Positions 29,525 through 33,468 of a stretch of DNA of 33,468 bases are shown piece by piece. Each line of letters starts with the position of its first letter. Position 1 is the stretch's first letter. This DNA comes from Nemertoderma westbladi. Its lineage: Eukaryota; Xenacoelomorpha; Nemertodermatida; Nemertodermatidae. Location of the stretch: NCBI GenBank assembly GCA_032718475.1, contig JAUCBJ010007845.1, forward strand, positions 1-33,468, given 5' to 3'. The position numbers and the translations under genes were made by a program. The notes under the pieces were generated by a model, which made no database searches, was not told the origin of the DNA, and worked only from the letters and a program-made list of their open reading frames with translations.

Positions 29525-30031
29525 CTGTGAAAACATATAGTTTTTTTTATACCTAATTATTTTATACTTTCTACGTATATACATTTACACTGTAACACTA
29601 ATACACCATAAAACAGACAGAGACGGATATCAAATACTTGGATCGTCGTCATCTGTGAATAATGTGACTTACCTACACTGAAAAAACATACCTGTGGTTA
29701 TTTTTTAAAAAACTGCCAGTTTCTCGTTAAACCTCTGGTTAATCTCGGGACAAAATAACCAGAAGTTTTTCTAAGAAACTGGCAGTTTTCAGTACTAAAA
29801 TAACCCAGGGTTGTCACTTGCAAAAACGACAGGTTCTTTAGTATATTAAACCCCAGGTCAAGTTAACAAGGGGTTTATTTATGGAATATTAATTAAAATA
29901 TTAATATTAATTAAGATAATTAAAAAAAGGCTATAAAAAATGGCTATTTTGGTGCAACGGGGCGGGACACCACAGCCATAGGCCGCTAATGAGCGTAAAT
30001 GTAATATGGTAAAACTGTAATTGTGCCTAAC
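29525..30031 (-). other. Transposase intron, 507 bp, holding a MITE-like hairpin
   Basis: The intron begins GTTAGGC and ends TTTTCACAG on the minus strand. It contains the CTACACTGAAAAAACA repeat at 29673 and an inverted repeat with perfect 16-bp arms (29709-29724 and 29774-29789, AAAACTGCCAGTTTCT) and nested imperfect arms. A GTAAGT donor word also lies near 29666. Confidence 0.6.
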
Positions 30032-30921
30032 CTAGATAATTTGAAGTCTAGCTTCATTAGTTACTCATGCAGATCATCTATGGTAGTAACTGTTCTCAAA
30101 GTATTTGTACGACGGCGATCATCTGCAGCGGTTGACTGCAGCACTATATTAATTATAGCCTTTAGAAGCTCAGGTTGGTCAGTCTGTAGTGAAGGTCGGC
30201 CTTTCTTTTCCTTTACTTTGTTGAATATCTTATTACTTTCTGGTAATTCCTTGCGAATTTGTAGTATTGCGTCCCTCATTCTATCCCGAGCCTTCTTTTT
30301 CCTCTTTGCATCATTTACGAGTGCATTAAGTTTCCTTTTTGAAGCCTTTATTTTCAATTTTTGAGTTTCTATATCGCGCGTTGTCACATTGGATAACCCC
30401 GACGAACGGCAATCCAACATAGTTAGTAGTCTTTTCTCATCCATTGTAATTTCTCCCTCAATCCTATCACGAGCTGGGGTTTCCAAGTTTCTAGGCTTTT
30501 CAGAATCCGACGTGGTAACATGCATTGCAGACTCTATTTCACCTGGCAATGCAGACTCTATGACCTCAGGGGAGGCAGATTCTATGATCTGGGGGGAGGC
30601 AGACTCCATGATCTGAGGCGATGCTGTCAATGCACCTCGTATGGCAGAGGCAGGTTGACCTGTCTCTGCGGATTCTGCAGCACCACATGCGCTGGACTCT
30701 GTGGCGCCAATCGAATAAGTTTGGAACATATGCCATGCATTTATCTTCGCGGCTGATTGGCGGTGTACCAATTCTTGTAATTGTGATTTCTTGGCCAACA
30801 GGGCCGCTTTATCTTTTTTGAGCAAGTTCCATTCTTCTTGCCCCTTTCGGAATTGCTTCTCTCTAGATAACTCGCTATGCGACTTTCTATATAGTTCGAT
30901 AAATTTATTGTATTCCGACAT
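30032..30921 (-). pseudogene. Transposase-like protein, exon 1, with one in-frame stop
   Basis: From the ATG at 30919-30921 there are 286 codons to a TAA at 30061-30063. The protein has charged N-terminal helices, an 8-residue repeat of the type ESASPQII (four copies, near 30540-30625), a Lys/Arg-rich coiled coil (KLKIKASKRKLNALV) and a C-terminal TIDDLHE. Translation in the same frame past the TAA gives LMKLDFKLS plus AG, then a donor GTTAGG. Splicing to 29524 completes an Arg codon and reads straight into SALYIRLLPRR. Related proteins, as I recall them, run through this point without a break. The TAA therefore looks like a single nonsense change in an otherwise intact gene of about 803 codons. 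The alternative, a separate 286-residue protein, cannot be excluded. Confidence 0.65.
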
Positions 30922-32710
30922 TGCTGGGAGTTATTACCGGTACCGGTAGCCTATTTATCGTGCAGCCTTAGGCCTGCCGGGAGTGGGCACTAGTAAAGAA
31001 TAGGGGACCGCAGTACTGACCAGTACATTATCAAACTGAAACTACTTATTAGCCAGTATAATATAGCGTTACGGTACGGGCTTAATACATTGTAATACAT
31101 GATAAACTTCACGTATACTGTACAGTGTACAGGTACACCCATCAAGGGTTAGGTTGGCCGTCTCCCCAGATTCTGAAATTGAAACTGAAACGTTTACTTT
31201 CACTTTAAATATGCGGGGCCTAGGTGCCCATCCCAAAGTTAAGTTTAGACTACATTTGGCCATATGGGCTGCAAAGTTGACAATAAAAAATTTAAAAACA
31301 GACGTCCGAATTTTGCTACACCCCCCCCCCCCCCCCCCCCCCCCTGTCCGTAAATGTCCGGATTTGGCCGACCCCCCTCCCCCCCCTCTAGCTCGGACGT
31401 CTTTTATGGATGACCCCAGATGTAAAATGTAAATAAAATAGTTCTAGAATTATTCTGAATTTATACTGATTATGAGAAAAAATGTAGAACTTTTTTCACT
31501 ATTCTCGAGGCATTTTATTTACCGATCGCTAGCGAGGATAATGAATGGTAGATATAATATTGAACAAAATATGTTAACTACGTTTTTTCCAATGTAATAC
31601 GTAATTCTATTGTAAAATTAATATACTTTTTGTTGCTCAATTCTTTTAAAATATAGAGCAATTAGTGTAACAAATCAAGTAAAGCCGAATAAAGTAAAAT
31701 CAATGCAATCCGATGGATTATTTTTTTGATTACTCTTATTTCTCCCGATTTTGAGGTATATTCGAGCGAAAAAGTAACAATTTAAGAATAAAACCTAATA
31801 TTTTAATTCGAATTTAAACAACATAAGCTCCGTATTGGCTCTGGGTTAATTCGCCCGGAGCCGGAACCAGAAAATAGGCCCATAGCTTCGGATTTCCGGA
31901 GCCGGAGCTCTGTTGCATCCCTAGCAGGCACGTAACTATTTTCTTGTCGCCGCCTTTACAACTAACTCATCAGCCAACCGTGATTTATTTTGACTGATTT
32001 CCCACCATCCTGGCTATAGAATCTAGTTTCGAATATAGAATCTAGAATATTATAATATAAAGAATATATAATCTTTGTTAGTTGCTATATTTTGCCACAG
32101 TAGCAAGTGACAGTGGCAATGACAGAATGATATAGGATAAACATTCACAGATATTGAAAATCATCCTGTCAGTCTGTCCTTCTTTTTGAATTTATTAACA
32201 TATAATATACGTTACGTTCGGTAATATACTAATTTACGTTACGTTCGGGAGCCAGTAGTTAGTCAAGCAGACAGCCAAGTGCCAGCAAGTCCAACCGAGA
32301 GAAATACGCAGCAATATTACAACAACAACAATTCCATAGGGCACGGAAGTAGAGGAAAACCGGACTTTTAATTTAGTTTATATTACGCGATTAATTTCCA
32401 CTCGTCATGTATCCAACAATATACAATACATTAAAATGAATTCCATGGTCTATGCTCTATGGTCATTCACCCGTCTTTAGTTTGAATTTTGAAAGACACG
32501 AGTGGGGCCTTCGTGCAGCAAAAACTGCAAGACATCTTAGCGAACAATTATGATTTTACTATGGCTAGTTATATTTTGGCTTCCAACACACTGATACACA
32601 CACACAGACAGACAGACAAACAGACAATGCACATTTATATATATTAGATAACCCAATCGGATCGACACACGAAGTTAGAAACGGCTACTTTTTTACCCAC
32701 TCACTATAAA
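30922..32710. other. Non-coding, repeat-rich stretch
   Basis: No gene is supported. It holds a run of 24 C (31321-31344), a second broken C-rich tract (31371-31387), a GC-rich segment of CCGGAGCCGGA words ending TTGCATCCCTAG (31850-31923) that resembles the right end of a hAT-like element, and a CA/GACA microsatellite at about 32595-32625. Confidence 0.6.
31321..31344. repeat. Poly-C tract, 24 bases
   Basis: An uninterrupted run of C. With 27654-27676 it brackets the transposase gene in inverted sense, but the flanks of the two tracts are not alike. Confidence 0.95.
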
Positions 32711-32950
32711 ACAGAGTGGAAGGGTTTACTGTGGAAGATCACCTAGGGTGGTGAACGGGATTTCCTTTAGGAAATAGAGTGGAAGGGTTTACTGTGGAAG
32801 ATCACCCATGGTGGTGAACAGGCATTCCTTAAGGAAACATAGTGGAATGGTTTACTGTGGAGGATCACCCATGGTGGTGAACAGGCATTCCTTTAGGAAA
32901 CAGAATGGAAGCTGAAGGGTTTATTGTGGAAGATCACCCATATGGTGGTG
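32711..32950. repeat. 63-bp tandem repeat, four copies
   Basis: GTTTACTGTGGAAGATCACC recurs at 32724, 32787, 32850 and 32919, giving spacings of 63, 63 and 69. Each unit also holds TTCCTTTAGGAAA or the palindrome TTCCTTAAGGAA and a CCATGGTGGTGAA word. No coding sense is seen. Confidence 0.9.
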
Positions 32951-32951
32951 A

Positions 32952-33020
32952 ATAGGGATGTCCCGGAATCGATATTTTGATTCCGGCCGGAACCGGAACC
33001 GGAATTCAACATGCCGGAAT
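32952..33020. mobile_element. Possible hAT-like element left end
   Basis: TAGGGATGTCCCGGAATCGA followed by repeated CCGGAACCGGAA words is a common form of hAT-like termini. It begins exactly where the 63-bp repeat stops. The other end is not in the window. Confidence 0.4.
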
Positions 33021-33156
33021 ATTCCGGAAATGACCCAGGAAATTTTATAATTTTTTATGAAACAAATGAATTTTTTAATTTTTTAATGACCTGAGCTGTT
33101 TGTTACGGCCTATCGCGTCATTAGGTCCTTTGGTGCAATATCCTGGTGTCTTTAAG

Positions 33157-33211
33157 GGAAAGGAGCATGTTACAGTGACATGTTATTCGAACCAAAACAA
33201 TAAACGAGGCC
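33157..33211. repeat. Dispersed repeat, copy 2 (see 19499-19556)
   Basis: GGAAAGGAGC, GTTACAG and AAAACAATAAACGAG occur in the same order as at 19499-19556. Confidence 0.6.
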
Positions 33212-33429
33212 AATAGTACATGTTACAGTTTACTTATTGCTGGGAATAAATATATTTATGGTAAGAAATGGATTTGCTGTAAATAGAAATTAAACTACTA
33301 TATTATGCAGCACCTACGACGCAGAACTGAACTAAAGAAACTTAGAAATGTGTTACATACCCATCAAGACTGAATTCACTGTAATACACAGGGTGGCTGT
33401 GAATTTTCCCTCGTTACATAGGTTAGTTA

Positions 33430-33468
33430 GGTTCCACCTTGGTGTAGTGGTTGCATTGATTCCACTTC
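33430..33468 (+). other. tRNA-like 5' half or SINE head, cut by window edge
   Basis: TGGTGTAGTGG at 33440-33450 fits the Pol III A box of tRNA genes and stands about eight bases into a possible tRNA 5' end (TCCACCTTGGTG). The B box would lie past the edge, so a tRNA gene and a tRNA-derived SINE cannot be told apart. Confidence 0.35.

Noticed and set aside
29276-29540. Plus-strand ORFs over the transposase exon
   Set aside because: They are shadows of the minus-strand frame, which carries the conserved motifs.
31154-31432. Plus-strand ORF with a polyproline run
   Set aside because: The proline run is the translated poly-C tract, and the rest has no recognisable features.

Overview
The window looks like a stretch of a transposon-crowded, AT-rich animal genome. 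The grounds are a host gene with short GT-AG introns (a ferroportin-like iron exporter), a BEL/Pao retrotransposon (a metazoan group), a Ty3/gypsy remnant, a spliced DDE-like transposase gene and several miniature inverted-repeat elements. I cannot name the species; a marine or other invertebrate is a guess.

Layout. 1-1404: the 5' LTR and start of the leader of an older BEL element, minus strand, cut by the window start. 1406-1541: an 18-bp tandem repeat. 1545-2930: a decayed Ty3/gypsy pol 3' part (plus strand) carrying a palindrome. 3631-19485: a complete, young (about 99% LTR identity) and very large (15.9 kb) BEL/Pao element on the minus strand. It has 1162-bp LTRs, a 2.2-kb leader, gag and pol in ONE reading frame from 16123 down to 8036 that is broken only by four in-frame stop codons, all in the gag half, and then a 3.2-kb 3' region holding a frameshifted extra ORF. 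19486-22890: a cluster of inverted-repeat elements, including a 447-bp MITE with an 8-bp target duplication and nested long inverted repeats. 23140-27213: five exons of the 5' half of a ferroportin (SLC40A1-like) gene, plus strand. Its third intron ends in a 36-bp tandem array that multiplies the splice acceptor in frame. Its fourth intron is mostly a 48-copy, 41-bp satellite. 28003-30921: a two-exon transposase gene on the minus strand, apparently inside the next ferroportin intron, with one in-frame stop. 31000-33468: non-coding DNA with hAT-like ends, a 63-bp tandem repeat and a tRNA-like Pol III A box at the edge.

How the parts relate. The host gene reads cleanly across all exons, and its introns have absorbed satellites and transposons. 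The most unusual points are the single-frame gag-pol with stops but no indels, a similar lone in-frame stop in the unrelated transposase, a cluster of consensus splice-donor words in gag, and the ferroportin splice site that has become a tandem repeat. The second half of ferroportin is not visible here and should lie past the right edge.
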